Positions 1-11,272 of a stretch of 64,000 bases of DNA are shown here, piece after piece. This DNA is from Chitinophagaceae bacterium. Its GTDB lineage: Bacteria; Bacteroidota; Bacteroidia; Chitinophagales; Chitinophagaceae. The notes beneath the pieces are model-generated. The model worked only from the letters and a program-made list of their open reading frames with translations. It had not been told where the DNA came from and did not search any database. The DNA lies in the NCBI GenBank assembly GCA_016721085.1, contig JADKJI010000013.1:1-64000 (forward strand). The letters run 5' to 3'. The position numbers and the translations under genes are program-made. How positions within the stretch are numbered: position 1 is the first letter of the stretch; each line of letters starts with the position of its first letter.

Positions 1-79
1 TTACTGACGAAGTTTGAGCCTGTAACATTGAAATCGTAAATACAAGTAATGAAAATATTAAACTGAATTTTATCCGCAT
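1..79 (-). CDS. Exported protein, N-terminus only (runs off window)
   Basis: The minus strand opens with an ATG at 77-79, five bases after the stop of the PepSY-like gene. It encodes a start typical of a signal peptide: a basic MRIK, then a hydrophobic stretch, then LQAQ, a common Bacteroidota signal-peptidase I site. Only about 26 codons are present, so the mature protein cannot be identified. The tight spacing suggests co-transcription with the PepSY-like gene, so it may be another product of the adjacent two-component system's regulon (inference). Confidence 0.55.
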   Translation of the reverse strand, partial: MRIKFSLIFSLLVFTISMLQAQTSSV

Positions 80-83
80 TGCT

Positions 84-510
84 TTACCCTTTTAATTCTT
101 TAATAAATTTTCCGTTGCTGTCAAAAATCAAATCCATTCCTTTAATTTCTACTTCGTAGGTTACTATGCCTTTTGCATCGGTAATTTTAGCCCCTTCTTT
201 TGCTTGCTTACCTGCATAATGCGTTTTTACATAGTCCAAAACACCTTTTGGTAACTGGGTCAATTCAATTTCAACTTCGGTTTCAATAATGTTGCCTTGT
301 CCATCCATTAAAACAGAATTATCTGTTTTATTAAGGTCAAAGCTTGCTTCGTACTTTTCACCTTCTTTGTCCCACTTTACTTCTTTAGCTGTTGGGTACT
401 TTTTTTGAAAAATAGATTTTACATTGGCAGGTACATTTTTTCCTGCATTTTTTGTGCAAAGGTGAGTGTTGCAAAAAGCATTATTACCATTGTTACTGCT
501 GTCTTTTCAT
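84..510 (-). CDS. PepSY-like (BLIP-like) secreted protein, frameshifted
   Basis: The mature part carries two repeats of the form 'VKSIFQKKYPTAKEVKW...YEASF' and 'LPKGVLDYVKTHY...YEVEI...DLIFDSNGKFIKE', which is the PepSY-like/DUF2874 pattern of small Bacteroidota periplasmic proteins. Two frame breaks occur, both explained by one missing A in an A-run. One is at about 505, where the correct start would read MKKTAVTMVIMLF. The other is at about 450, at the signal cleavage site (TFAQ then KNAGKNVP). After correction the protein is about 141 residues with a clean signal peptide. In this phylum such genes often sit beside sensor kinases. A direct sensory role here is inference. Confidence 0.7.
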
Positions 511-580
511 TGTTATTATTTTTAGTGAATTAAAAATGATAGAGCAAAGCTGCAACATGATTTAGAAGAAAGATTGAATT

Positions 581-1843
581 TTAGAATAGAATGGAAAAAA
601 GAATGAAGATTATTTTCATAGTTGTAGGCAACCGTCCAATTATTAATGTCAGCGATTTTCTTAACGATGGATAAACCTAAACCTGTGCCTTGTTTGGAAG
701 GATTTGATTTAGAAAATCGTTTGAATAACTTATCTGTGTTTAAAGGGCTGGGTTGTCCTCTGTTTGAAAATACAAGTTTGTTTTCCTGCATTGCAATGCT
801 TATTTGTCCACCTTCTATATTATGCTTTATTGCGTTTAAAAAAGGTTGCTTATGAGTACCTCGGCTAATACAGGATTTGATTTTATTTCAAAATCTTTTT
901 GAAGTTCCATTTTATTATCAACGACTTTGCTTTTGCCTGTTCGGTAAAAAAAGTCAAGATTCTTTTGGATATAATTAGATAATGAAATGGTTTGTTTGTC
1001 GCTGTAACTATCATTTTCCATTTTGAAAGCAATAACAGGTTTTTATTTAATCGGTTTAAACGGGAAACATTCTCATTTAATGAAACTAAAATTTCTGACT
1101 GCTCTTGGGTAACATCAGAACGCTGGATAAGAGTATCAATTTTTGCCTGAAAAACAGCCAAGGGGGTTTGTAATTCGTGTGCTGCGTTTTCTATAAACTC
1201 TTTTTGGCTTTTGTAAATGACCGTATTTCTTTCAATCAGCTTTTGTATGCTGGTATTTAAACGGTTAAATTCTTCTACATCTGTTTCGACAAAGTCGGGC
1301 TGTTTGGTTTTGTCAATTTCAAAACTTTCTATTTGTTGAAGTGTTTTATAAAATGGCTTCCAAAGATTTAGGGAAAGTTTTTTTGTGATAAAGAACAAGC
1401 CAAGCAGTAAAATTGAAATAATTGCAAAAAACAAAATTGCAATATTTTTTAAAAGGTCTTCGGTTTCTACTAAATTAATTCTTTCGGAATAGGTGTATGG
1501 TTTGCCTTGTATGCTAATAGGGAAATTCAGTTCTCTGTAAGGTTCAATTTCTGCATCTAAAGTATCATAATAGGAATTAAAAAAAAGTGTGTCGTTGGTT
1601 ACCTGCTTTCCGCTGTCAATTTTTGCATTACGGTTAAATCTGTTCCAAACTGGTATGTCTTCATATTTTAAAGTTGAAGCACCATAATTTAGAAATTCTT
1701 TTTTGTGTAGTAGTAACGTATCGTCTGCTTCTTTGATGTAAAGCCTTTCTGTTGAGTAATAAAAAATTGGAGCCGATATAATTAAAATCAGTACTGAATA
1801 AATCAGGTAAGCCCTTGATGTTTTATGTAAAGTTTTTATTCAT
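581..1843 (-). CDS. Sensor histidine kinase, frameshifted
   Basis: This is the membrane sensor of a two-component system. In order it shows a first membrane helix (about residues 12-30), a periplasmic loop of about 100 residues, a second helix (LLLGLFF), a linker, the dimerisation box with the phosphoacceptor His in NAAHELQTPLAVF, and the ATP-binding G box GTGLGLSIVKKIADIN. The start ATG at 1841-1843 overlaps the end of the regulator gene. At least three indels break the frame: just after the start, around 850-1030 between the H and N boxes, and at about 595. Correcting the last gives a normal end, HSFSILF. All are in A/T runs. The ligand is unknown. Confidence 0.8.
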
Positions 1844-2512
1844 TTTTCCATTTGTAGCCTAAGCCGTATACTGATTTAATGTAATCTCCACTTCCTGCAT
1901 CATTTAATTTCTTTTTAGGTTTTTAATGTGTGCATATACAAAGTCGTGGTTATCTAACATATCTGCCATGTCGCCTGATAAATGTTCGGCAATAGCACTT
2001 TTAGATAATACCCTGTTTTCGTTTCCGATTAGGTAAAGCAGCAAATCAATCTCTTTTTTAGTAATGTCAATTTTGTTGTTATTAACTTTTACCGCTTTAG
2101 AAAGAATATCAATGTGGATTTCATTGAAAGAAACAATATTACTTCCTTTAAAGTTTTTTCTTCTTATCAATGCCTGAACCCTTACCAACAATTCGGATAA
2201 ATGAAATGGCTTTGTGAGATAATCGTCTGCACCAAGATTAAAACCTTCTATTCTTATTTCTAAAGTTTCCTTTGCTGAAATGATTATTATTCCTTCTGTT
2301 TTGTTTTGGTCTTTTAATTCTTTTAAGATTTCAAAACCATTGCCGTCTGGCAACATAAGGTCAAGTAAAATGCAATCGTAGTCGTAAATTGAAATTTTGT
2401 CTATTGCCGTTTTTGCATTGTCAACCCATTCGCAAACAAAGTCTTTTCCTGTTAAGTATTTTTGAATACTTAGGGCAAGTTCCTTTTCATCTTCTATGAG
2501 CAACAATTTCAT
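1836..2512 (-). CDS. OmpR-family response regulator, frameshifted near its end
   Basis: The protein has an N-terminal receiver domain with acidic residues ED at 7-8, phosphoacceptor Asp51 in LLDLMLPDG and the conserved Lys in LTKPF. A C-terminal winged-helix DNA-binding domain follows. As written the frame stops at 1904. Adding one A to the run near 1911 restores the family ending, with the GSGDYIKSVYGLGYKW motif, and a stop at 1836-1838. The stop overlaps the kinase start, so the pair is translationally coupled, regulator first. The target promoters are not visible. The neighbouring PepSY and exported-protein genes are the obvious candidates (inference). Confidence 0.85.
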
Positions 2513-2612
2513 GGGGCAAATTTACTGTGTCAATTTTGAAGAAAGTTTGAATTTGTAAGGTAAGCGATATTGAGGGTTTTCATAGTATGCTTAAAGTGTG
2601 AATACATATAAA

Positions 2613-2642
2613 CAGAAAAGCCGCCGTCAGGCGGTTTTTCTG
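2613..2642. terminator. Bidirectional intrinsic terminator
   Basis: A near-perfect hairpin with stem CCGCC/GGCGG and loop GTCA is flanked by A-runs on the left and T-runs on the right, so it can work on both strands. It lies upstream of the response regulator and would insulate the operon from the repeat region. Confidence 0.7.
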
Positions 2643-3187
2643 TTTCTGCCTTTTAGTATTTTGGCTGCCTGAATTAAAAGATTGTTTGCCGTGTGTTGGC
2701 AATTGCAGCTCTTTCGCAAGGTTGGCTTCTGTGCGGTGGGTTATTAGAGACTTTGGCTTGAATGTCTAGTCACTTGAAGGTGAACGAAATTATCAAATAG
2801 GGTTGCGTACAACGGACAGGGCTTGCCGAAGTACGGGAATTAGTATTCCGTCAGCCCGGTACCGATGATGATTGAAAAACTGAAGATGAAGTTAACAACA
2901 AAAAGCTAAATAGATAATGTCGAGCTGGATATGAAGCACAATAGAATTACAAATGCCGAAGATAACAAGTATCAGCCCGTATTTTGGCAAACCCCCTGTT
3001 GTACGTTCGCCCTATCTCCGCGTCATCTATAATGTGGGTCTGTGTCCAACCGTAGAGTGTTGCCGTGCGTTGGCACAAGGCAGGGCTCTTTGCAAGGTTG
3101 GCTTTTGTGTGTCGGCTTTGTGTGCCTTGCAAATGTGCCTGACTTGGTGCGTTGGCTATTAGAGACTTCCGCAATTTCTCCTCCAAT
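2643..3187. other. Intergenic repeat-bearing stretch, no credible gene
   Basis: No reading frame here looks protein-like. The stretch holds a partial hairpin-repeat copy (2691-2752), an imperfect GC-rich dyad (about 2810-2865) and a full repeat copy (3068-3157). The phrase TTATTAGAGACTT or a close variant follows both repeat copies. Confidence 0.6.
3068..3157 (+). repeat. 90-base hairpin repeat, left copy
   Basis: This runs from CGTTGGCACAAGG to GCGTTGGCT and is nearly identical to 7532-7618. Its halves form an imperfect dyad, for example TTTGCAAGG against CCTTGCAAA. A shorter relative lies at 2691-2752. All three are in the same orientation and lie around the restriction-modification module. 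Confidence 0.8.
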
Positions 3188-5734
3188 CTAAATGTCCTTA
3201 ATGATATTGATAAAGTCTTCCAGTTTATATGCTCCATCAACTGTTCGTCTTTCATAAACCATGAAGTAGCGATAATTGTTACCAGCTTTACCAGCCCAAA
3301 GTCCGCCGAGTCTTATTTTGGGTTCAGCATCTAAATGGTCGCCTTTGTTTCTAATAAAATTGTCTTACCGCTTTTTGTCTGAATGATAAAGTCAGGATAA
3401 TGATTTACAAAACCGTTAATTCTAAAACCTTTTCTTTCAACATTCCGTGTCCAGAAAGCAATGTTTGTCATGTTACCAATTTCATTGATTACACGTTCTT
3501 CAAAACCATTCATGCTTCCTTCTTTCTCGTAAAAGAGATTTAGTAATATCTTTGCAGTATCGCCAGGTGAAATGCTTTTGGTAATTCAAATGAAGGTTTG
3601 ATAAAACTTTGTCAGTGTCTAAAAGTCTTTGAATTTCTTTTCGGCAAAAGTTTCTGAAAGCGATTTTATTTTCTGTTTTATTTTGTCTGTGTATGTGTAT
3701 TCATTGTTTGCAAAGTCGCCAAACTGTTCGTCTTTAAAGTCTTCTAAAATTCTGTTTGATGTTTTTCAATTTCTTTGTCAGGGATTGGGTACATATTTCC
3801 AATAATGTCCATTATTCGTTTCGTAAAGTTTTTTTATACGACTTCCTTTTCTCGATGGGTCAGAATGTAAGTCATTATGCTTTCTTTTACTTGTCCGTCA
3901 AGCCTTACAAATGTTGGGGTATGCTCTTTTGTTTCGTCTAAGTCAACCTTATAGAGTTCAGAAGTAATGCTATCAAAAGCAATATTTGTGTCGGCTTTAC
4001 TTAAAGCAAAACCGTCTAAAGGTTTTCTTTCTAATGGCAGTTCATTTCCTGCTGTTGAAATAAATTCGTTTGGGATTTTAAAATAGAACTGTAAATAATT
4101 TGCTCAGCCTGTTCTTTAAAAATGCTTTAATGCTTATGATTTCACAAGCCTTTGTATTTTAGGCGTTCTTTGGAAAGTTTTTCAAATGCTCATTTTGCTC
4201 TATTGCCGTTTGCTCAATTTCAGAAACAGTTGTGCTTGGTAAAGCGGATTCCGAGGCACTGAAATTCTTGTTGTGTCAATATGCAAGTAATATCTTCTTT
4301 TGCCGTTTCTGTAGTCGGGAAAACTGAAAGCTGTTGTAATGGGTCCTGTTTTTGCTTCTTCCAACATTGCTGGGTCGGCAAGTTTATAATCTTGTCGCTA
4401 AAACCTGCTTTGTTCAAACCTTTTACAATGTTGTCTAATGTGTCAAGGAACTTTGAAGATGCCGTTAAAACATAACTCAAATTGAGCAATGGAAAGTTGT
4501 GTTTCATTACATACGGTTGTCGTAAAACCCTTCCTAAAATTTGTTCAACATCAACTGCCGAACTTTTGTCTGCTAATGAAGCCAAGATGTAAGCAAATGG
4601 ACAATCCAACCTTCTTTTAAGGCATTAATGGTAATGATAAAACGGACATCACATTCTTTTATCATTAAATCAATTCCTTTTATTTCATTAATGCTTGCAG
4701 TTTTAATTTTAATTTGTTCAGCAGGAATTTTTAACTCAATAAGTTTTTCTTTAAGTTTCTGCACATTTGATTTTTCTTCTTCCTCGTTTAAAAAGTCTTT
4801 TCCGTTTTTGGGTTGTGCCTGAAATAAAACAATAGGTCGGATATATTTGCCACCTTTCTTTTCTTTGTCAATTGCTTGTATTTCAGACGTTTTTGCAATT
4901 GCAAACTGGAATTATTACTTCGGTTTTATCTTGATGGTTGTAAACAATAACAGGAAGTTTAACCATGTTTTCCTTTTTCAATTCCAAGGCGTCAATGAAA
5001 CTTATAATGTTGCTGTTCTTTCTCGGGTTGCTGTAAGGTCAAGAATGAAACAAGGATTAAATTCTTTAAGCATATCAACACTCAAATCACTTTCAGCATG
5101 GTGGCTTTCATCAACGATTGCAAAGGATTTAAAAACTGTAAGACTTTCATTAAAGTGATTTCTTCTTCTTTCCCTAAAAGGCTTTCAAAAGATTGCAATG
5201 AGCCGTTTTAGTTCAAAAACCTTTCTTCCTTCTTTGTTTGCTGTTCTAATGCTATCAAAACTTAAAACAAATATGTTCAACTGCTCTTTTAGAAGTAGCG
5301 TTAAATCCGCTTCCTTGAAGCAAAGCAGCCTTGTCAAATACTTCCACTTTATTACCGAACTGTGAATTTATTTTTGACGATAAGGATGTGATGTGTCTTT
5401 AAGAATTTTATTGTTTGGTCTAAAATAGTAATTGAAAGCACTAACCAAACTACTGCCAACTTTATCGTAATCAAACGCATCAAAAATTGTCTTGATGGCA
5501 TTACAAGCTATAAAAGTTTTTCCACCAGCAGTAGGCACTTTTATGCAAATATGAGGCACTCGTTCAATATTATTTTTATGGCTCGATTGCGAGTGCCAAC
5601 ATACGGAAATAACGGTGTTCTTGGGTGGGTTGCCCAAAATTATAAAAAGCCTCTTTAACGTCTTTGGTTTCCTGTACTTGCTCCAAAACAGAGAAACGTC
5701 ACTAATTACTTTGTTGATATGGTTTTAGTTCCAT
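3188..5734 (-). CDS. res: Type III restriction enzyme Res subunit, multiply frameshifted
   Basis: This is the ATP-dependent translocase and nuclease subunit of a type III restriction system. The start is MELKPYQQ at 5732-5734. A Walker A motif (KVPTAGGKTFIACNA) lies at about 5500-5540. Superfamily 2 helicase segments follow; HNFPLLNLSYVLTASSKF lies at about 4440-4500. Near the C-terminus comes a PD-(D/E)xK nuclease signature, PDFIIQTKSGKTILLETK (3360-3410). The end, KLEDFINIIKDI, lies at 3188. The corrected length of about 850 residues is somewhat short of the usual 900-1000. More than ten indels break the frame. If they were real, the gene would be dead. Their homopolymer pattern suggests sequencing errors, which cannot be settled here. 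Confidence 0.8.
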
Positions 5735-5804
5735 TGCTTAAAATCTTGTTATGTCTCTTGGGATTTTTTGAAAATTATATTATGCTTCGTCATGTATTCT
5801 TTTG

Positions 5805-7371
5805 TCAGTAAACAGTTGTCAGCATAGATAACATATTCTCTGCTTTAGTTTTCATAGTTGATAAAAAAGTATGGTCTAAAGTTGTTATTCCATCTTCATC
5901 GTAATTGAAGTAATAACCAGTATCAATATGTTTGCCCAGAAAATGTTCATTGTCTTTATCCTTCGTTTCTATTATCGGGGTTTTGTTTCTGTGTAGTAAA
6001 CGTATTGACGATTTTTCAATCCCAACCAACTCGTTTAAATTTCCATCTTCCAAGAACATTGGTTGCCCTAACTTGTAAAAATCAACTTCCGCCTAAGCCT
6101 TCACTGTGCCATAACCTTGTATTATACGCTTGCTCTCTCAGCAGTTAGATTATTGGCGTATTCTTCCATTTCAACCAAAATAAATTTACGTTCACCCTTA
6201 TCAGATTTATTAAGATTTAAAACGGCATTTGCTGTAGTCCCCGAACCAGCAAAGAATCAAGTATAATTGCATTCTTATTGTTAATTGAAATATTAATTAG
6301 GATATTCTACAAGATTTGATGGTTTTGAAAAATCAAATTCCAAGCCTAATGCTGATAACTCTTGCACTATGTCGATTTTAAAGTCGTAATAAGATTTGTT
6401 GGTGTTTGACCACTTCCTTCTCTATCTTAACCATATTTTAGTATAAATATTCCATTTTTGGCTTGCCTTCGGAATCAATCAAAACCGCTTTGGTTGATTT
6501 TTAAATACGATATTCCCATTTTTACGTTCTGTAATATACCTTTCGTTACTCCATCTCCAACAACCATCTTCTTTATCAGGCAAAACTTTTGCTGCTCAAT
6601 TTTTGAACAGGCATTGTATTTCCTGGAGGAATAACAAGTGTCCCATCAGGACATTCAACGTAATATCTTTGATTAGGGCGGGAGTCTAAGGATGATTGAT
6701 AAAGTCCAAATGGACGATATTTCTCACCTTTTCTCTCTCCTTCTGTTTCAATTTGATTATACAATTTCTTGACAAGTTTTTCATCCATTATACCTTTAAA
6801 GTCAGCATAAATCTTTTGTCTTTAGCATAAACAAGTATGTAATCAATATTTGGTGAAAAATAATTTCCTTTATTGCCTCCTGATTTCATTAATCTTGAAA
6901 CTATTCCACACTTATAATTGTAACCGAATATTTGTACAAAGATTTTCAAATTGTATTTCATCTTCTCAATGCTAATGAAAATAACACCTTCTGTTTTTAA
7001 CAATTTACTTAATAATGTTAGCCGGATACATCATACAAAGCCATTTATCGTGTCTTGTAAGGTCTTCAGCTTTTCAACTACTTTCCAAGCCTTTTTTAAT
7101 ATCTGGATGAGTAACGTTGTCATTGAAACCCATTTTCATTACCTGTATTTATATGGAGGTCAATATAAATACAGTCAATACGTCCTTCGTATTCTGGCAA
7201 CAAGCTTTTAAAGCTTCTAAATTGTCGCCATGCATTATTTTATTCCGCTTTTGGTTTCTGCGTCTGTTTGAGTACCATTGTCAAAGCCAAAGAGTGTTTC
7301 AAAACTTTAAAAGGAACGTCCATGTGATGATTGATAACCTTATCTTTTCCTATCCAGTATAATGTTGGCAT
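5805..7371 (-). CDS. mod: Type III restriction-modification methyltransferase Mod, multiply frameshifted
   Basis: This is the adenine-N6 DNA methyltransferase and target-recognition subunit partnering Res. It begins MPTLYWIGKDKVINHH. Next come HGDNLEALK and DCIYID, followed by a catalytic DPPYNTGNE motif damaged by one lost C and one gained A (about 7150-7172). The type III segment MKSGGNKGNYFSPNIDYILVYAK follows at about 6810-6890. The AdoMet-binding motif FFAGSGTTANAV is seen after frame correction at about 6215-6255, followed by VEMEEYANNLTAER. The order of motifs (catalytic before AdoMet) is the beta class used by type III Mod proteins. mod lies directly upstream of res, as expected. Confidence 0.82.
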
Positions 7372-8020
7372 GTATAATTAAGTCTTGTCAATTTATTAAG
7401 GGTTAAAATAGTTAAAAACAACGGCTTAATTGTCTTTTGGGTGGTGGGTGGGCATTGGTGTTGAGTATAGTTATTTGCTGATGTATTTATTTGAAGCCGA
7501 AAAAAAGTCCGTCCGCTGGGTGGGTGGGCTGCGTTGGCACAAGGCAGGCTCTTTTCAAGGTTGGCTTTTGTGTGTCGGCTTGTGTGCCTGCAATGTGCCT
7601 GACTTGGTGCGTTGGGTCGTGTCGGCAAAATCATGGATGTTTAAATGTTTGCAGGATGTCGTTTAGGGTGACGTACAACTTATAAATTTATGCTATTACA
7701 CGCACTCTTCATAAAAATACACACATTGATAATCAACAAACTAAGGATATACTTTTTGTATTGTCATTAGGACAATCCGATTTTCGCAAACCCTTAGCCA
7801 CTTAGTGGTATTCGTTAGTAGGCAGGCACAGCCAAAAGAAGTGAAAAAAAACGGGCGAGATCTATAAGGAGACACTCTACGCCGCGGCGGAGGGGTGACA
7901 GCGAGAGTGTAATTAATAGTAAAGAGTAAGATTACGCAGACTTTACTGCTGCCAGGTTATTATATTGGCTGTTTCCCCACGCAATTCTGCGGGGGCACGC
8001 ATTTCCACATTTCCTCATTT
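7372..8020. other. Intergenic stretch with repeat, no credible gene
   Basis: Apart from the hairpin repeat at 7532-7618, nothing coding or RNA-like is visible. The phrase GCAGGATGTC...GTACAAC at about 7653-7678 loosely resembles the element at 26715-26750. Sequence quality appears better downstream of about 7700. Confidence 0.5.
7532..7618 (+). repeat. 90-base hairpin repeat, right copy
   Basis: This direct repeat of 3068-3157 is 87 bases long. The differences between copies are almost all single-base indels. The internal dyad pairs GCACAAGGCAGGC with GCCTGCAATGTGC (11 of 13 positions). It lies upstream of mod and so closes the module bounded on the left by the other copy. Confidence 0.8.
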
Positions 8021-9316
8021 TCACATTTCCACATTTTCTTCAAATTCAAACCCAATATCCCTCCTATAATACATCCCATCATAATCCAGTCGCTTAAAAG
8101 CACGACGGGATTCCTGGGCGGCGGCGAATACTGAATCGCCGAAGGAGGTTACGCAGAGAACACGGCCACCGGTGGTTACAACGATGCCGTCTTTAAAGCC
8201 GGTACCGGCATGGAAGAATATGCTATTGGCGGGCATGGGCAGATCGAGGCCTAATACTTCGAAGCCTTTTTCATAACTTCCGGGATAGCCTCCGCTGACA
8301 GCCATAACGGTAGCGGCTGCCCGCTCATCGATATCGATTGTTACTTTATCTAGTTCCTGACGGGCAGCAGCGGTGAACAATTCTACCAGATCGTTCTTCA
8401 GTCTTGGAATCACTACTTCTGTTTCCGGATCTCCCATGCGGGAATTATATTCAATCACCAGGGGCTCATCGTTTACTTTAATGAGTCCGATGAAAATAAA
8501 GCCACGGTAGTCGATATTCTCTTTTCTTAATCCATCGATGGTTGGCTTTATAACACGGTCTTCCACTTTCTTCATGAAATCGGGTGTAGCAAAAGGCACC
8601 GGACTTACTGCCCCCATTCCCCCTGTATTCAATCCCTTATCCCCTTCCCCGATTCTTTTATAATCTTTGGCTTCTGGCAATACCACATAGTTCTTGCCAT
8701 CAGTCAATACGAATACGCTTAATTCAATGCCATCCAGAAATTCTTCCACCACTACTTTCCTGCTGGCTTCGCCGAATTTCTGCTGTTGCAGCATCAGTTC
8801 GAATTCAGCAACGGCTTCTATATGGGAATGACATATCAATACAGCTTTACCTGCAGCCAATCCATCTGCCTTAATTACTACTGGCAATGGATGTTCGTTT
8901 ACATATTTAGTGCCTTCATCAAAATTGCTGGTGTCGAATTCCCGGTATTTTGCGGTTGGGATATTATGCCTTTCCATGAAGGCTTTTGAGAAAGCCTTAC
9001 TTCCTTCTAATTGGGCACCTTCTTTTGAAGGACCGATGAAGTAAATATCTTTTACCGCTGGTTTGGATTGAAAGAAATCATATAAGCCCTTTACCAATGG
9101 TTCTTCGGGACCCACCACCAGCATCTCGATTTTCGTTTCAACGCAGAAAGAGGCGATGGCATCAAAATTATTAAGGTCAAGAGGGACATTGGTGCCGCAT
9201 TGGGCGGTTCCGGCATTACCCGGAGCAATGAATAGCGTATTATCTCCTTTGCTTTGTTGTAGTTTCCAGGCTATAGCGTGTTCTCGTCCACCTGCGCCTA
9301 ATAGTAGAATATTCAT
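8021..9316 (-). CDS. purD: Phosphoribosylamine-glycine ligase
   Basis: This catalyses the ATP-dependent joining of glycine to phosphoribosylamine in purine biosynthesis, in the cytoplasm. The 431-residue length matches the family. The N-terminal domain starts MNILLLGAGGREHAIAWKL. The ATP-grasp region includes FSKAFMERHNIPTA, the nucleotide-binding PVVIKADGLAAGKAV, the DFMK region and the metal-binding EYNSRMGDPETEVV. The C-terminal part, AVSGGYPGSYEKG, is also standard. The frame is intact. It stands alone, divergent from the POT transporter across a 146-base gap that must hold both promoters. Confidence 0.97.
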   Translation of the reverse strand: MNILLLGAGGREHAIAWKLQQSKGDNTLFIAPGNAGTAQCGTNVPLDLNNFDAIASFCVETKIEMLVVGPEEPLVKGLYDFFQSKPAVKDIYFIGPSKEGAQLEGSKAFSKAFMERHNIPTAKYREFDTSNFDEGTKYVNEHPLPVVIKADGLAAGKAVLICHSHIEAVAEFELMLQQQKFGEASRKVVVEEFLDGIELSVFVLTDGKNYVVLPEAKDYKRIGEGDKGLNTGGMGAVSPVPFATPDFMKKVEDRVIKPTIDGLRKENIDYRGFIFIGLIKVNDEPLVIEYNSRMGDPETEVVIPRLKNDLVELFTAAARQELDKVTIDIDERAAATVMAVSGGYPGSYEKGFEVLGLDLPMPANSIFFHAGTGFKDGIVVTTGGRVLCVTSFGDSVFAAAQESRRAFKRLDYDGMYYRRDIGFEFEENVEM

Positions 9317-9462
9317 GGTTAATCATACCGTTTACGGGCACGAATTTCGGTATTACAAACGTGTTTAACGAATTTTAGTTTACCGTATCAGCTTCCTATC
9401 AATATTATTCCTATTTTGCTCAATCCAATGATTAGTAAACAACGCTAACCAAAACAACCAAC

Positions 9463-11181
9463 ATGAATCAGGCGGCATCTAAAGGACATCCAAAAGGCTT
9501 ATACATTCTCTTTGCTACAGAAATGTGGGAACGGTTCTGCTACTATGGTATGCGGGCCATATTGATTCTTTTCATGACTCAGGCCCTTCTCTTCAAAAAA
9601 GATTTCGCTTCTAATCTCTATGGCAGCTATATCAGCCTGATCTATCTCTCCGGATTAGTGGGTGGATATATGGCCGACCGCTACTGGGGTAACCAACGCT
9701 CCATCATAGCAGGAGGTATCGTAATGGCCATTTCAGAGATCATCCTTTTCTTCTGTGCCTCCATGTATAAAACGGCACCCGATATCTCTTCCCTGCTCTT
9801 CTTTTGCGGACTGGGTATGATGATCGCGGGTAATGGTTTCTTCAAACCCAATATCTCGAATATGGTCGGACAACTCTACCGACCCAACGATAACAGAAAA
9901 GACTCGGCCTATACAATCTTCTATATGGGGATCAACCTTGGTGGCGCCATCGGTCCTTTCATCTGCGGACTGGTTGGTAATACCGGCAACCCTGAAGATT
10001 TCAAATGGGCTTTTCTGGTAGCCGCTATCGGTATGGTGATATCGGTAGTGATACAGGTGATCTTCCATAAGAAATATGTGACCGACCCTGACAATGAAGT
10101 ACTGGGAATGATCCCCAAGGATTCTCCCAAAGCCTCCCGCTCTCCATTGGTAACCGTTGGCGGATTGGCTTTGTATTCCGTTATCGCCATCGGACTGATC
10201 TATGCCGATGTAAAAGTGTTCCCTTATTTATTCTATCTGCTCATCGCCTGTTTTGTATTGATCCCCTTCATGATCTATACCGATAAAACACTCACGAAAG
10301 ATGAAAAAAGTAAGGTAGCGGTGATCATCGCTGTCTGCTTTTTGTGATCTTCTTCTGGAGCGCCTTTGAACAAACCGGTGCTTCACTAACTTTTTGCCGA
10401 TAGCCAGACCAATCGAGATATTTCCTGGCTGAAGATACCCGTATGGTTGATCTATTTGTTATCAGCCGGACTTTTATACTATATCTATACCGGTTTCCGC
10501 TCTGCCGCTAAAAACCTTGATGGTCCTTATAATAGTGCCTTAAGAGGAACCGTTCAGGTATTGCTGGGCATTGCTGCTGTCAGCGTTATTGTCATAAATA
10601 TCTATCTCATCCAATCCGGCAAATCGCATATCAGCAAAGATGAAGTACCGACAGCCTGGTTCCAATCGCTCAACTCAGTATTCATTGTAGCATTCGCTCC
10701 TTTCTTTGCGTGGATGTGGTTGAAGATGGGAAAGAACGAACCTTCTTCTCCCACCAAGATGGCTCTGGGTTTATTATTTGTGGGATTGGGCTTTTTGTGG
10801 ATCGCCTATGGAGTCAACAATATACAGCCAGGTGTAAAAGTGAGTATGATCTGGCTGATCGTTTTATATGCCATCCATACATCAGGTGAATTGTGTTTGT
10901 CGCCTATCGGTTTATCTCTCGTGAATAAACTGGCTCCGCTGAAATTCGCTTCTTTGCTGATGGCCATCTGGTTTACGGCCAATGCCTTCGGAAACAAGCT
11001 GGCAGGATCTTTAAGTGCCTTGTATCCTGAGAATGGACAGACCACCAGTTTCCTGGGGTATAAGATGAGTAACACCTACGATTTCTTTATGTTGTTTGTA
11101 GCAATGTCGGGGGTTGCTGCCTTATTGTTATTCTTATTGACCCGCCGTTTACAGAAGATGATGTTATCTACAGGCAATTAA
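9463..11181 (+). CDS. POT/PTR2-family proton-coupled peptide transporter, frameshifted
   Basis: This inner-membrane symporter takes up di- and tripeptides with protons. The first helix carries the diagnostic EMWERFCYYGMRAILILFM (ExxER motif), followed by GGYMADRYWG and the KPNISNMVGQLY segment. After the break come the helices around PVWLIYLLSAGLL and the TAWFQSLNSVFIVAFAPFF motif. The frame breaks at about 10342, where one more T would give CFFVIFFWSAFEQTGASL, and again at about 10395. The corrected length is about 572 residues, with 12-14 helices expected. A strong terminator follows. Together with the OPT gene downstream it suggests a peptide-scavenging lifestyle. Confidence 0.9.
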
Positions 11182-11197
11182 TGATATTTCTCAAGTA

Positions 11198-11231
11198 TAA
11201 AAGGGGAACACATACAAGGTTCCCCTTTTTT
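11198..11231 (+). terminator. Intrinsic terminator after the POT transporter gene
   Basis: Stem AAAAGGGGAAC pairs with GTTCCCCTTTT around a nine-base loop and runs into a T-tract, 17 bases after the transporter stop. Confidence 0.85.
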
Positions 11232-11272
11232 ATTTTCCGTACCTTCCTTTTTACAAACCAAAACATGTTGCC

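Noticed and set aside
3068..3157. A true integron attC site
   Set aside because: Dyad symmetry and length fit, but no consistent core-site pair was found and no integrase is in the window; kept only as a possible cassette boundary.
7430..7685. Overlapping frames rich in Trp, Gly and Cys
   Set aside because: They cover the 90-base hairpin repeat in several frames, as do the frames at 2947-3255 over the other copy.
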